From: Adiantum capillus-veneris
Lineage: Eukaryota; Streptophyta; Polypodiopsida; Polypodiales; Pteridaceae
Direction of reading: 5' to 3'
Assembly: GCA_014529385.2 (NCBI GenBank)
Contig: CM043953.1
Location: forward strand, 71,215,372 to 71,279,371
DNA: 64,000 bases
The notes beneath the pieces were generated by a model. That model was not told the origin of the DNA and searched no databases. It was given only the letters and a program-made list of their open reading frames with translations. How positions within the stretch are numbered: the stretch's first letter is position 1; the number at the start of each line of letters is the position of its first letter. Positions 46,850 through 56,993 of this stretch are shown here, one piece after another. A program made the translations under genes and the position numbers.

Positions 46850-48791
46850 TAAGCATAGAAGCAGTAGAAGAGATACACAGTTGGCACTTGTTCATAGTGA
46901 TTTGTGTGGACCTATGCCTAACCTATCTCTAGGGGGAGCTTCTTACTTTATGACATTTATAGATGATTACTCGAGGAAAGTATGGGTTTACTTTCTCAAG
47001 CACAAGGATGAAGCGTTTAGTGTTTTCAAAACGTTTGTGACACTTGTGGAGAATCAGAGTGGCAAGAAACTTAAATGCTTACGCACTGACAATGGTGGAG
47101 AGTATGTTTCAAAGGCCTTTCAAGACTTTTGTGAGTCAAAAGGTATAAAACGTGAACTTATTGCTCCTTACAATCCTCCTCAAAATGGTGTTGCTGAGAG
47201 GATGAATAGGACCATACAAGAGAAGGTCAGAAGTATGTTGTCTAATGCACAGCTGCCAAATGGGTTTTGGGCTGAAGCTGTATCAACAGCTGTTCATCTT
47301 GTAAATAGATCTCCTAGCAAGGTTTTGCAGAAGGATTCAGTGGCAGAGATGGTATGGTTAGGCAAAATGCCCTCATACAAGCATCTCAGAGTCTTTGGCT
47401 GTGAGGCATATACTCACGTTCCAAAGGAATTTAGGAACAAACTTGAGCCAAAGAGTAGAAAGTGCATCTTTCTAGGTTATGGTAATTCTGGTGAGATGGG
47501 GTACAGACTTTGGGATCCCGAATCCAAAAAGGTTGTCCGCAACAATGATGTTCACTTTAATGAATCCAAATATCATTCTAAACCAGAGAGGGTTGAGGAG
47601 ATTAGAAGAGTTGTCTTCCAAGAAGATGGACCTGCACGTGCAAGACAAAATGTCAGGGCTCAAGAGGAGCAAGGACAGGATAGAGTGGAACCACAGGTTG
47701 TGGCTGAGCTTGAGCCACCTATTGTGCGTAGATCTGGACGTGTCACACGACCTTCTGATAGGTTTGTTCCATCTATGAACTATGTCATGTTGACTGATTG
47801 CAATGAGCCTTCATGTTACAAGGAAGCAGTGCAAATGAAGGACTCCGGGAATTGGCAATTGGCCATGCAGTCAGAGATGACAGCTCTGCATAAAAACAAG
47901 ACATGGAAGCTAGTTAAATTACCACACGGCAAAAAGGCTCTACCTTGTAAATGGGTTTACAGGTATAAGATCACCGCTCATGATAGTCAGCCAAAGTACA
48001 AAGCAAGGCTTGTTGCCAAGGGCTTTAAGCAAGAACAAGGCATTGACTTTGATGAAGTCTTCTCTCCGGTGGTCAAGATGACTACATTGAGATGCTTTCT
48101 TGCATTGTTTGCCATATTAGATTTGGTGTTGCACCAAATGGATGTCAAGACAGCGTTCTTGCATGGTGATTTAGATGTGGAAATTTACATGCAGCAGCCA
48201 GAAGGGTTTGTTGAGAAAGGCAAGGAAGATTGGGTATGCCAGTTGTTAAAGAGTCTTTATGGCTTAAAACAATCACCGAGGGCATGGTACCATAAATTCC
48301 ACAAGTTTATGCTTTGTCAAGGCTACAAACGTAGTGAGTTCGATCACTGTCTATATACAAAGAAGGCTAGGGATGGTAGTTGGCTGATCCTTATTTTGTA
48401 TGTGGATGACATGTTGATTGCTGGCAAGCACTTGGAAGAAATTTCAGCTTTGAAGTTAAAGATGGCAAAATCGTTTGACATGAAAGACATGGGTGAGGCA
48501 AGTCATATACTTGGTATGCGCATTGAGAGAGACAGATCAAAGAAGTTGATTTGGTTATCTCAAACAGAGTATATTGACAAGGTTTAGCAACGTTTCAATA
48601 TGGAGAAGGGAAAGGCACTGAGTGTTCCATTGCCACCAAATTTGAAACTTAGCAAACAAGATTGTCCTGTGTCTGAGGAAGAACAAGTTGAAATGGATAA
48701 GATTCCATATGCGTCTGCAGTGGGTAGTTTGATGTATGCAATGATTGCTACTCGCCCAGACATTGCATTTGCAGTGGGAGTAGTAAGTTGA
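46850..48791 (+). pseudogene. Copia2 integrase core and reverse transcriptase (3' half of the polyprotein)
   Basis: Counting CCACA once, the frame continues directly from the 36092-37549 part. Integrase: LVHSDLCGPM, TFIDDYSRKVWVYF, LRTDNGGEYVS, YNPPQNGVAERMNR (D, D and E present). RT: KWVYRYKI, KARLVAKGFKQEQGIDFDEVFSP, HQMDVKTAFLHGD, SLYGLKQSPRAW and an intact YVDDMLIAG. TAG at 48585-48587 and TGA at 48789-48791 break it; both fit C-to-T or similar single-base changes. Confidence 0.92.
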
Positions 48792-49358
48792 TACATGTCA
48801 AACCCAGGCAAGAAACATTGGGAGGCAGTGAAAGGAATATTGAGATACCTGAAAGCTACAAAGAGTATGCGTATATGCTATGGGAGTCAGGAGCTAAGTG
48901 TAAAGGGTTTTATAGACTCAGATTATGCAGGTGACTTAGACAACCAAAGGTCTACGTCAGGGTATGTCTTTACATTGGCTGGTGGAGCAGTATCATGGCG
49001 TTCTAGATTACAAGATTGGGTTACTCAGTCTACTACAGAGACTGAATATGTTGCAGCATCAGAGGCATGCAAAGAATCAATTTGGCTTAATCGACTAGTA
49101 ACAGATTTGGGAATCAAAGAAGAGATGCCTGTGTTATATTGTGATAGTCAAAGTGCTATACAATTGGCTCGCAATCCAGTTTATCACTCAAAGACAAAGC
49201 ATGTGGATGTGAAGTACCATTTCATCAGCGAAATGCTCGAGGATAAGCAACTTGAGCTTGTCAAAGTTCACACCACAGAAAATCCTGCTGATCTACTTAC
49301 AAAAGGACTTGCCTCAGAGAGCTTTGCCCATTTTGGCAAGCAGTTAGGTGTAGGGTAG
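48792..49358 (+). pseudogene. Copia2 RNase H
   Basis: An open frame begins YMSNPGKKHW after the TGA at 48789. It contains FIDSDYAGDLDNQRSTSGY, TTETEYVAASEA, YCDSQSAIQLARNPVYHSK, KYHFISEML and NPADLLTKGL and ends in a TAG at 49356-49358. All usual copia RNase H blocks are present. Confidence 0.9.
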
Positions 49359-49436
49359 TACATCACTTCTCTACATTTCTTGTATATTAGCTTGTATAGT
49401 AGCTTCTCTCACACTTAAAGTACCACATTGGACTTT

Positions 49437-49447
49437 AAGTGGGAGGT
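49437..49447 (+). other. Polypurine tract of Copia2
   Basis: AAGTGGGAGGT lies directly before the 3' LTR. Confidence 0.85.
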
Positions 49448-49639
49448 TGTTGGGGTATAAAGCCCAATGTGGTCGCCCAGGTAAGTGGGCGGGCCGCCAG
49501 GTATGTACACATATTCCGTTGTAAAAACCTAATAAGAACTCACTATGCTCTACACATTACAGTAGAGCGAGTTCACCAAATCGTCGTGCTCTTCTTCTCG
49601 CACTCTCTCTCGTGTCGCACTTCCACTCGTACTCCTTCA
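49448..49639 (+). repeat. 3' LTR of Copia2
   Basis: It is 192 bp, TGTTGGGGTATAAAGCCC to ACTCCTTCA, followed by the TTAAG target copy. Confidence 0.95.
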
Positions 49640-50345
49640 TTAAGTCTTTTGCAAAGTTGCTTGTAGCCCCATGTGTCAGCATGTGGTGCCATAGGAAGCT
49701 TCATAAGGTCTAATTTAATCACTTTATGGAGTTGTATGTAACACCATGTGCCGTCATGTGGTGCTATAGGAAGCTTCAAAGGGACTAATTTAAGCACTTT
49801 GTAGAGTTGCCTATAGCACCAGGTGTCGGCACTTAGTGCTATAAGAAGCTGTAAAGGGGCTCATTAAAGCAATTTGTGGAGATTCTTGTAGCACCACATG
49901 TTTGCCCATGGTGCTATAGCACCACATGTCGTCACCTGGTGATGTAGGAATCTTTAGAGGGACTAATTTGTGAGTGCGTGATGCTTGCATGCACGGTGCA
50001 TAAAGGGGAAGAGGAGAGATGACATGGGGAGTGGATGGGCGACCTCTCAAAAGTGAAGCAAGAGTACTCCTTATTGCTTGTATATGTTCAATCAATAAGG
50101 TGAAACAATGAGCATCCAGATCTAGTGTTTGACTTGGGGTAAGGCACCCGCCTTTACCCTACCATAATAAAGCACCTACAAAGCTTCATATAGCACCATG
50201 TGCCAACACACGGTACTACAAGAATCTTTGAAAAGGGTATAATTTTCTCTTCCAAGATATTTGGCCCTTTTGGACTAGAGAAGAATTGGGCAAAACAAAC
50301 TTCTATGTAGTTCCATGTATCACCACGTGACAACACCTAGTGGCA
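49640..50345. repeat. 75-bp satellite array, right part, with degenerate edge
   Basis: About four regular units continue after the Copia2 target copy, to about 49950. Non-satellite DNA follows (about 49970-50150), then two diverged palindrome remnants near 50183-50215 and 50310-50342. Edge units keep GCACCA and GTGCTA-like ends but have lost the CACGTG cores. Confidence 0.85.
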
Positions 50346-50529
50346 AGGGCTTAATTCTCCCTTTGCAAGCGCTTGATATTGGTTCTTAGACACTTGGGTC
50401 ATTGTGGACAAGACAAGAATAAGGGAAAAAAGAAAAAAACATTTCACCCATCACAATATAGCGTGCAACACATAGCATAAATTGGATCATAACCATTTAG
50501 AAATTTTCTCAGGTTTTAGGTCGCTCAGG

Positions 50530-53500
50530 CTACGATAAGGCTCATTTCTCGTAGGAAACATTGTGTCCGTAATCTAGATCTGCCTAGGTGCTGAATCTAG
50601 ATCCCTTTGGGTCTCTTCTACCAAACTCCTTAATTGCTTGACTCGCTCAATCTCCTTTGTAGGGTTTGGGTAAGTTCCTATCTTCTTCTTGGGTCCAGGC
50701 CATTGTGGCTCATACTACGATCTTCCTTATTGGTTTCTTTCCTAGTGGTCGTTTTGGTCTCCATGGTTTCACCTGAATCAAAATCCTCTTCAGCGTCGTT
50801 CATATATATGGGGTCGTCACCAGTCCCTATGTTGGTCTTTGAACTGGGGTCTGACTTCACTGCTTTTTGCGATCTCTTCCTTCGTGTTTTCTTCTTCTTC
50901 TGAGATTGGACAATTGATGACATGTCTCTTTCTTCAAGAATATAATTTTGGTTTTGGAGCATCGATCGTGTGAGTACATTTACTGATACCACATGCTTAC
51001 TTTGTGTTGGCTCCTCAGTAACCTCAATTAAATTCAATGGCGTTATCTTTGGCGCATTTGGATTATTAGGACATTGGGCAATCAAATTATCTATGCCACA
51101 TCAATTACACATGAGTATCGGCATTGTAGATGTGCTAGCTTGATTGGTTTGCATCAGTGTGGCATTCTTTTGTAATCTAATAGGACATTCGGCTACACGA
51201 TGTAGACCTCCACACTCATAGCATTGAAGAGGTGGTCTCTTGGCAGTGTAATTGATATTTTGGTCTCTTATCGCAAGAGCAGCTACTTGATAGACAGGTT
51301 TGACTTGTCCCCAATAGTCCTCCATGTAGTATTGTGGACTTTCTTCAAGTGCATCAATCCCATAGGCCATATTAGGGTCTATATCTTCCTCACGGCCTTC
51401 CAAACCAACAATAGATGACTCACAATTCACTTGATTCATAGAGTGATTTTTGGATGTGGTGGTTGCGGTCCTAGCACTGGAGGTGGTAAGGGTGTTGTTT
51501 GAACAACATTTTGGGCCCTTACGGACCATGTGTTGTGACGTTTGTTCAAGAGGTGGGACCGGCATCAACGTAGGCACTCGAGGTGTGTTTGTCCATGCTA
51601 ATGTTGGTCTATTAGCCATTGCATGCTTAAATACTATGCAATCCTTAGCTTGATGACCATACCTCCCACATGCATTGCAATTCCCATTGAATTTTACTCT
51701 AAAAGTAGGGAATTCACTGGTACTATGCGGACCATAGCAAACTGAACACCATTGTTGCTCCCTTCTTGGATACATATGATTGTTTTGTGGAGCACCATTG
51801 TCTCTAAGACTCTCTTGAATAGCCTTGGTGAGATCTACTAAAGTCATCTTAGATATCTTTGGCTCCTTAGCAATAGGCTTTAGGGTCATTGGATGATGCC
51901 CCGATGCTTGCGAGCTAGTAGATTTAGGTTCAATAGACACTCTTTCTCCTTAAATCATCAAATTATCCTCCAATTGGATCGCATTGGTGGTGACTGCTTC
52001 CCAAGTGGTGATTCCTCTAATGACTAGGCCATTGTAGATATCCTCATGTCATAGTCCCCTAATGAATCTATCAAGCAATTGGTTATATTGAAGCGCTCAT
52101 TTGGATTACAACGAGAATTCAAATGCTTCAAGCAACTAATAAAGTCTCTCATTGACTCTCCTTCCTCTCGTTGGGCTTTTTGGAGATAAGATGCTACACC
52201 CCAGAGTACTCCCTCATGTATGTACTCTTTCAAGAACAGTCTCTTAAGAGTAGGGTAAATCGTTTTTTCTTCCACCCTTAGGGTTCTATACCAATCCCTA
52301 GCCTTTCCACTTAAGGTCAGGCTGAAAAATTACTCTTATGCAAGTCATTGTGTTCTCCTAGGGAATTGCATATTTGTTCAAATACTTCGATATGCTTCCT
52401 CACATCCCTGTCTCCACTAATTTTTTTTGTGAGCTTGGCTATTTGTATTGCCTTACTTCTAGGCTCTCTATCGGGCGTGTTACGCATATCTTCAGTAATG
52501 GATCAACCAATAGCTTGAGCAAAGGTTGCCAAATCACCTAAGTGAGTGGGTATAGTGGGGACATGCTCTCTCGGGATTGCATGTGGAATGGGGGTTGGCA
52601 TTGCGCTTGGCGTATAGGAAGCCCTTGGGTTCCAAGTTTGGTACGGTGTTGTGCCATGTGGTGGCCCAAAGCTCATATGTGTGGCCCTAGGCATAGCAAA
52701 CGTCGGATGTGCCATGCTAATGCTAGCTGGTATGGTCCCATTGAAATAAGAGCTTGGGTGTTATGGTTGTGGAGCATAATTTGTTGAAACAATGGGAGGG
52801 ATAGAGCTACATGAGCATGAGGACCCATAGGTGCATATGATTGATACACACTTGTAGTCATAGTAGCCGTGGTGTCATCAAGAGAGAGATGAGCTAGACT
52901 TGGAAAGGTAAAACTATCACTTGTGGGCTCAGATTGTACAAAGACCTCTAGAGAAACAACATATGGAGGATCCATTGGACTTATTGAGGGAGTCTCCATT
53001 TGGGATAAGGTTAGTTGCTTAGCCTTCCCTGTATCCAAGAATCTCATGAGACCCGTTGAAGGCACGTGGATCCCTTTGTTCTGCCTCTCCAGCTCAATAA
53101 CCCTATGGATAACATCACAAACTCCTTGTTGTTGATCCTCTACGCTAGTAGCACCCATTTTGGATTGTAGGACATCTAACCAACCCACATAATAGGTATG
53201 ACCTGTGTATAGGTCGGTTAGAGTTTCTATTTGTAGTTCGTACTCCCAGTTCTCATTTAGGAACACTCCATCTAGGATTGAGGTGCTAGGGTGTCCTTTG
53301 AACTAGAAGCAATGTTATGGGTTGACCCTTAGTGGTTGCTAATTCAGGAGCACTCAATTTCTCGCATAGATGCAATGTGGATCTCTATGGGTTGACCCTT
53401 ACTGGTCACTAATTCAAGAGCACTCAATTGCTCGCCTAGCATGGATGTTGACATAGGGGCTTTCGCTTTTAACTCTCTTCGTTGCTCTACCCTACGTAAT

Positions 53501-54911
53501 CTCTCGATTTCCTTTTCCCTAGCTGCAAGGATATACCACTCAACCTCTTGCACTTCGGCAAGGCTTGTATCATTAAGCAATATAATCTCGGAGGGGAATA
53601 GCTCTGAAGAGTCAGGGGGTGGTGCAATGAATGGAGTATTCACGTGCACACTCTCCAAGAGCATGGGGTCTACGTTGGTCATGAATGGCAAATTTACTTC
53701 CCCACCCCCCTCATTTACTTCATTGGCTCCATGTTCGGAGTGAGTGGCTCAACTAAAAGTTTTCTTCAAGCAGCTAAGCACGCTCGACCCGAACCGTGGG
53801 CCCATGGCATGCATTTCTTGGCTCAAACTATCAAGATTAGGCATCGGGTAATCCTCCATGATGTCGTAGTCAGAGGAAGAGTCACTAGACGCAATATGTG
53901 GGTCTTGAGTGGACTACCTTGGGTTTTCGCTGAGGGCCTAGAGCCTAAGGTAGAGGAATAATGAGTGCCCACGTAAATGGAGACACTCTTGATGTGCTCT
54001 TCCTTTAGCACATGACCAGAGCGTAGGTGCATGTGACCTCCACACTCTAGAAGTGTTGGTGAGTGCCCGTGAAGGCCGTTCACCTAGTCTTTTAGTTGTT
54101 TACATTTTTTTCCTATTTTTGGTCCCTTTTTTTAACCAAGCCACGGAATATGGCATGTGATAGCTCAAAACGAGCGTCTTGGCTAGAGGACGTGCCATGC
54201 TTTACAACCCCGATTCGGTTACGTACAACCCTCGAAATCCTAAAACTAGTATTTTCTTAGGTGGGGAGAGAGCTAGAATTAGTAAGTTTAATGGGTGAGT
54301 GTGAAGGGGATGGTGGAGGACTTGAGGAACTTGTCCCACATGCCCTCCCTTCACTTGAGGTCCTAGTCTTTATATATAAAGTAGTGTGTATAGTAAGTAT
54401 ATCATAAGTCTGAGGACTGAGGCCTGGGCCTGGGCTTGGGGATCCCTTCCTTTTAAAGTGAGATTTATCTATTTAGTTTTGTTTTGAATTTTTCTTTTTA
54501 ATCCCAGATATCTTGAGGGTTTTTATTTATTGGATAATGCTGCACGTGGGCATCGAGCTCACATGCGCACACAACAGCTCTGTCTAACTCCGTCTAGTCT
54601 TCTTGCAGCTAACACACAGCTAACACAATTAATTAACACTAATTATCTGCTAGCACACTATCTAACACAGAAATGCACACTCACTGAAATTCAACCTTCT
54701 CACTGTCTACTCTACTACTCTATGTATACTACACATTACTGGTCTAAACACTGACTAGTAGATCTGCTAACCCTGCACATTGCACTCACTTAATAGTTCT
54801 CACACAAACTACAACAAAAGGATAAAAACAGATGGAAGAAAGGCTTCCAGAGGTAGCATTGAGTGCTCCTCAAGATTAATGCAAGGTAGTTCCCAGCAAT
54901 GGTTCCAAAAA
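50530..54911 (-). pseudogene. NA1 Gag region, fragmented
   Basis: The minus-strand frames 54083-53823 (HMHLRSGHVLKEEH, HYSSTLGSRPS), 53691-53344, 53266-52673, 52715-52503, 52275-52024, 51940-51101 and 51085-50678 match NA2 Gag in order. Three zinc knuckles survive (CSVCYGPHSTSEF has lost its last Cys; CNACGRYGHQAKDC and CYECGGLHRVAEC are intact; the fourth is cut by a stop). Stops and frameshifts at more than five places show it is far older than NA2. The leader (54084-54888) is non-coding. Confidence 0.85.
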
Positions 54912-55140
54912 TGTGCGCTTTGCTGCACGTGTCAAAGGCTGGGAACTTGCCTATGCATTGTGTGAGAGCCTCGAAAGGCTGCAAGCAACAACTAGAGAGT
55001 CCTAACAAGCTCAAAGAAACAATGGTGTGTCACTCACCGCTCAATGCTTCCGTCATGAATAATCTTGTGCTGCAAAGAAGGAGCCGCTATCAGTGCCGCG
55101 CTCAACCGCCTCGCCGTCGTCGATGCCGCAACAATGCTCA

Positions 55141-55237
<97 letters not shown>

Positions 55238-55950
55238 GCATACACACGTGAGCACACGAAGGAGAAGGAGAAAGAGATGGAGCAAGAGCACGAGATGGAG
55301 CAAGAGCACTTCTTAGCTTAAAAGAATGAGGATTTTTGGTCAAAATAGACCTTTTATAAGAGTTTAATCTATTCACACATGGGCGCCCACAGTGGCCGGT
55401 CAAAGTAAAAATAGTATCAAATGAGATATGTGGTGCACCTCTCATAGGCAATCACCCAAGCACCTATAGGATTGACAAGCCCGGTCCCTGACTCAAAACA
55501 ATGTGATATCCGTGGATGTTAACTAGACCGAAGCCCATTTGCCAAGGTCAGCACCAAGCGATGGGAAGCGTTGGGTAGTCACCAAGCCTTCTATTGGCTC
55601 GGTAATGACTCCACTATCTCTTGTAATGAATTTAACACCAAGGTCAGCACCAAGCGATGGGGAGCGTCGGGTAGTCACCAAGCCTCCTCTTCGCTCGATG
55701 TTGACTCCACTATCTCTTATAATGACTTTAACACCAAGGTGAACACCAAGCGATGGGGAGCGTTAGGCAGTCACCAAGCCTCCTATTCGCTCGGTGCTGA
55801 CTCCACATCGCTTGTAATGGCTTTAACACCAAGGTCAGCACCAAGCGATGGGGAGCGTTGGGCAGTCACCAAACCTCCTATTCGCTCGGTGTTGACTCCA
55901 CTGTCACTTGTAATGACATCACCAAAAAGGGTCTTTGTTGTCGGTTAACA
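54912..55950 (-). repeat. 5' LTR of NA1 with expanded microsatellite and 96-bp repeats
   Basis: It is 1039 bp, against 947 bp for its partner. Most of the extra length is a (CA)n-(CT)n tract at about 55145-55238. The four 96-bp repeats cover about 55541-55926. It ends GTTAACA at 55950, directly before the RNase H sequence of element G. Confidence 0.85.
55141..55238. repeat. (CA)n then (CT)n microsatellite
   Basis: About 30 CA units are followed, after AAA, by about 17 CT units. In the partner LTR the same place (21751-21785) has only a few units of each, so it expanded after NA1 inserted, or contracted in the partner. Confidence 0.95.
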
Positions 55951-56993
55951 AAACCTAAAATCTCTTTTTCATATATGTCCAAGATTCGTTCATCGGCATT
56001 GAGCCTTTGGCTCTCATATGCTATGGCATGCCCTTCTTGAAGCAAGACTGCTCCAAGGCAATCACGACAAGCATCACATTGGACCTCAAATGGCTTTGAG
56101 AGACCCGGAAGCATAAGGACTGGTTGGGAGGTAAGCTTCTCTTTGAGCTTGTCAAAAGCATTCTGCTCCTTAACAGTCCATGAGTACTTAATGTTCTTCT
56201 TTGTTAAGTCATGTAATGGTCAGCTATTTGAGAGAATTTTGCTATGAAGCGTCTAAAGTATGCACACATACCAATAAAGCTCCTTAGCTCATGTAGATTC
56301 CTTGGGTTAGGCCATGCTTTTATCACCTCCAACTTTCATGGATCCATACGAATACCATCTTGAGAGATAATATGACCTAAGTATTGAATTTCCAACCGCT
56401 ATTGGAAGATATTGCAAATAGTTTACCACATAAGTAGATAATAGACGAATGTTTCTATTGCTTCCAACACATTGGAAGAGAATAGATTTTGGTACTGATT
56501 GATGAAATATCCTCATGTAGCAATCAACAAGTTTTTCATCTATGATGAAGACCAGAAGCATCACAATGTGTGATCTCCATACACCAAAGAACCAAATGTA
56601 GAAGGTTTGGAAACATTTGTTCATCACCAAGTATTCATGTCCTCTTCCACTTAAGAAGGTATGGTGCCCCCGATGAAAGGTATATGTGAAGAGAGGAGAA
56701 GTTGACTTTGAACAGGTGAAACCCAATGTGAAGATGATTGGGGCTTCAAAAGTTTGGAAAATCCACTCTTCTTTTGATTGATAAAAAGCTTGTTCTCTCT
56801 CAAAGCTTGAAAAATCACCTGGAGATGTTGCTTGTGTTCCTCCAAGGACTTGGAGTAGATGATGAGATCATCAGTGAATTTGCGATAGGGTCTAAATATT
56901 TTCTCCATTAAACGATTGAACGTGGCTAGTGCATTAGTCAAGCCAAAAGGCATGACTATATATTCATAAAGACCAAACGTTGTGTCATAATAC
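55951..56993 (-). pseudogene. Element G: RT C-terminal part and RNase H N-terminal part
   Basis: Reading down from 56993: FGLYEYIVMPFGLTNALATFNRLMEKIF, then KFTDDLIIYSKSLEEHKQHL (catalytic DD with neighbouring residues missing compared with the usual FxDDI/FxDDL box) and LRENKLFINQKKSGF. After an unrelated stretch (about 56405-56755) come GHIISQDGIRMDP, a TGA, and AWPNPRNLHEL. RNase H starts LPGLSKPFEVQCDACRDCLGAVLLQ and YEKEILG, where NA1 inserted. Confidence 0.85.
56405..56755. other. Unassigned insert of about 350 bp within RT of element G
   Basis: It lies between NQKKSGF and the QYLGHIISQDG block, which are almost adjacent in this RT family. It has no protein or repeat I recognise. It may be a small insertion or a replaced segment; exact ends were not determined. 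Confidence 0.5.

Larger units (their letters stand above)
34802..49639 (+). mobile_element. Copia2: Ty1/copia (Tnt1/Tork-like) element inserted in the satellite, split by NA2
   Basis: The LTRs 34802-34993 and 49448-49639 are both 192 bp, flanked by TTAAG (34797-34801 and 49640-49644). Satellite sequence continues on both sides. PBS, PPT, Gag, protease, integrase, RT and RNase H are all present. Without NA2 and one of its target copies it would be 5552 bp, normal for copia. Several in-frame stops (36098 TGA, 36254 TGA, 37292 TAG, 37547 TAA, 48585 TAG, 48789 TGA) inactivate it. Confidence 0.95.
31636..50529. mobile_element. Non-coding insertion in NA1 carrying a 75-bp satellite array; possible TIR element
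   Basis: NA1 homology stops near 31620 and resumes near 50545 at the same point of the NA2 map (about 41590-41612), so the DNA between is an insertion. Without Copia2 and one TTAAG copy it is about 4.05 kb. The ends look like an imperfect inverted repeat: left 31636-31679 has CCCGAGCGA and later CTAAACCGAGCAAAAATT; the right end (50529-50501, minus) has CCTGAGCGA, then CTAAAACCTGAGAAAATTT. The left copy has about 16 extra bases between the blocks. No transposase and no clear target duplication were found, so the class is uncertain. Confidence 0.5.
21532..55950 (-). mobile_element. NA1: old copy of a non-autonomous Gag-protease LTR element, itself split by insertions
   Basis: The LTRs at 21532-22478 and 54912-55950 are homologous and both carry a 96-bp tandem repeat block. 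The internal parts 22479-31635 (protease side) and 50530-54911 (Gag side), without Copia1, match NA2 in order and orientation. The element encodes Gag and protease but shows no RT, RNase H or integrase. Its insertion split RNase H of element G. The flanking 5-mers (21527-21531 ACAAC; 55951-55955 AAACC) are not identical; a one-base loss from an original duplication could explain this. Confidence 0.8.

Noticed and set aside
54899-55451. Frames with long His-Thr or Cys-Val runs
   Set aside because: They are translations of the (CA)n-(CT)n tract in the NA1 LTR.
21532-55950. Two separate truncated NA elements (left and right) instead of one split NA1
   Set aside because: The left and right parts carry complementary halves of the same map, meet at the same NA2 coordinate, share the long LTR type and are bracketed by the two halves of G's RNase H.
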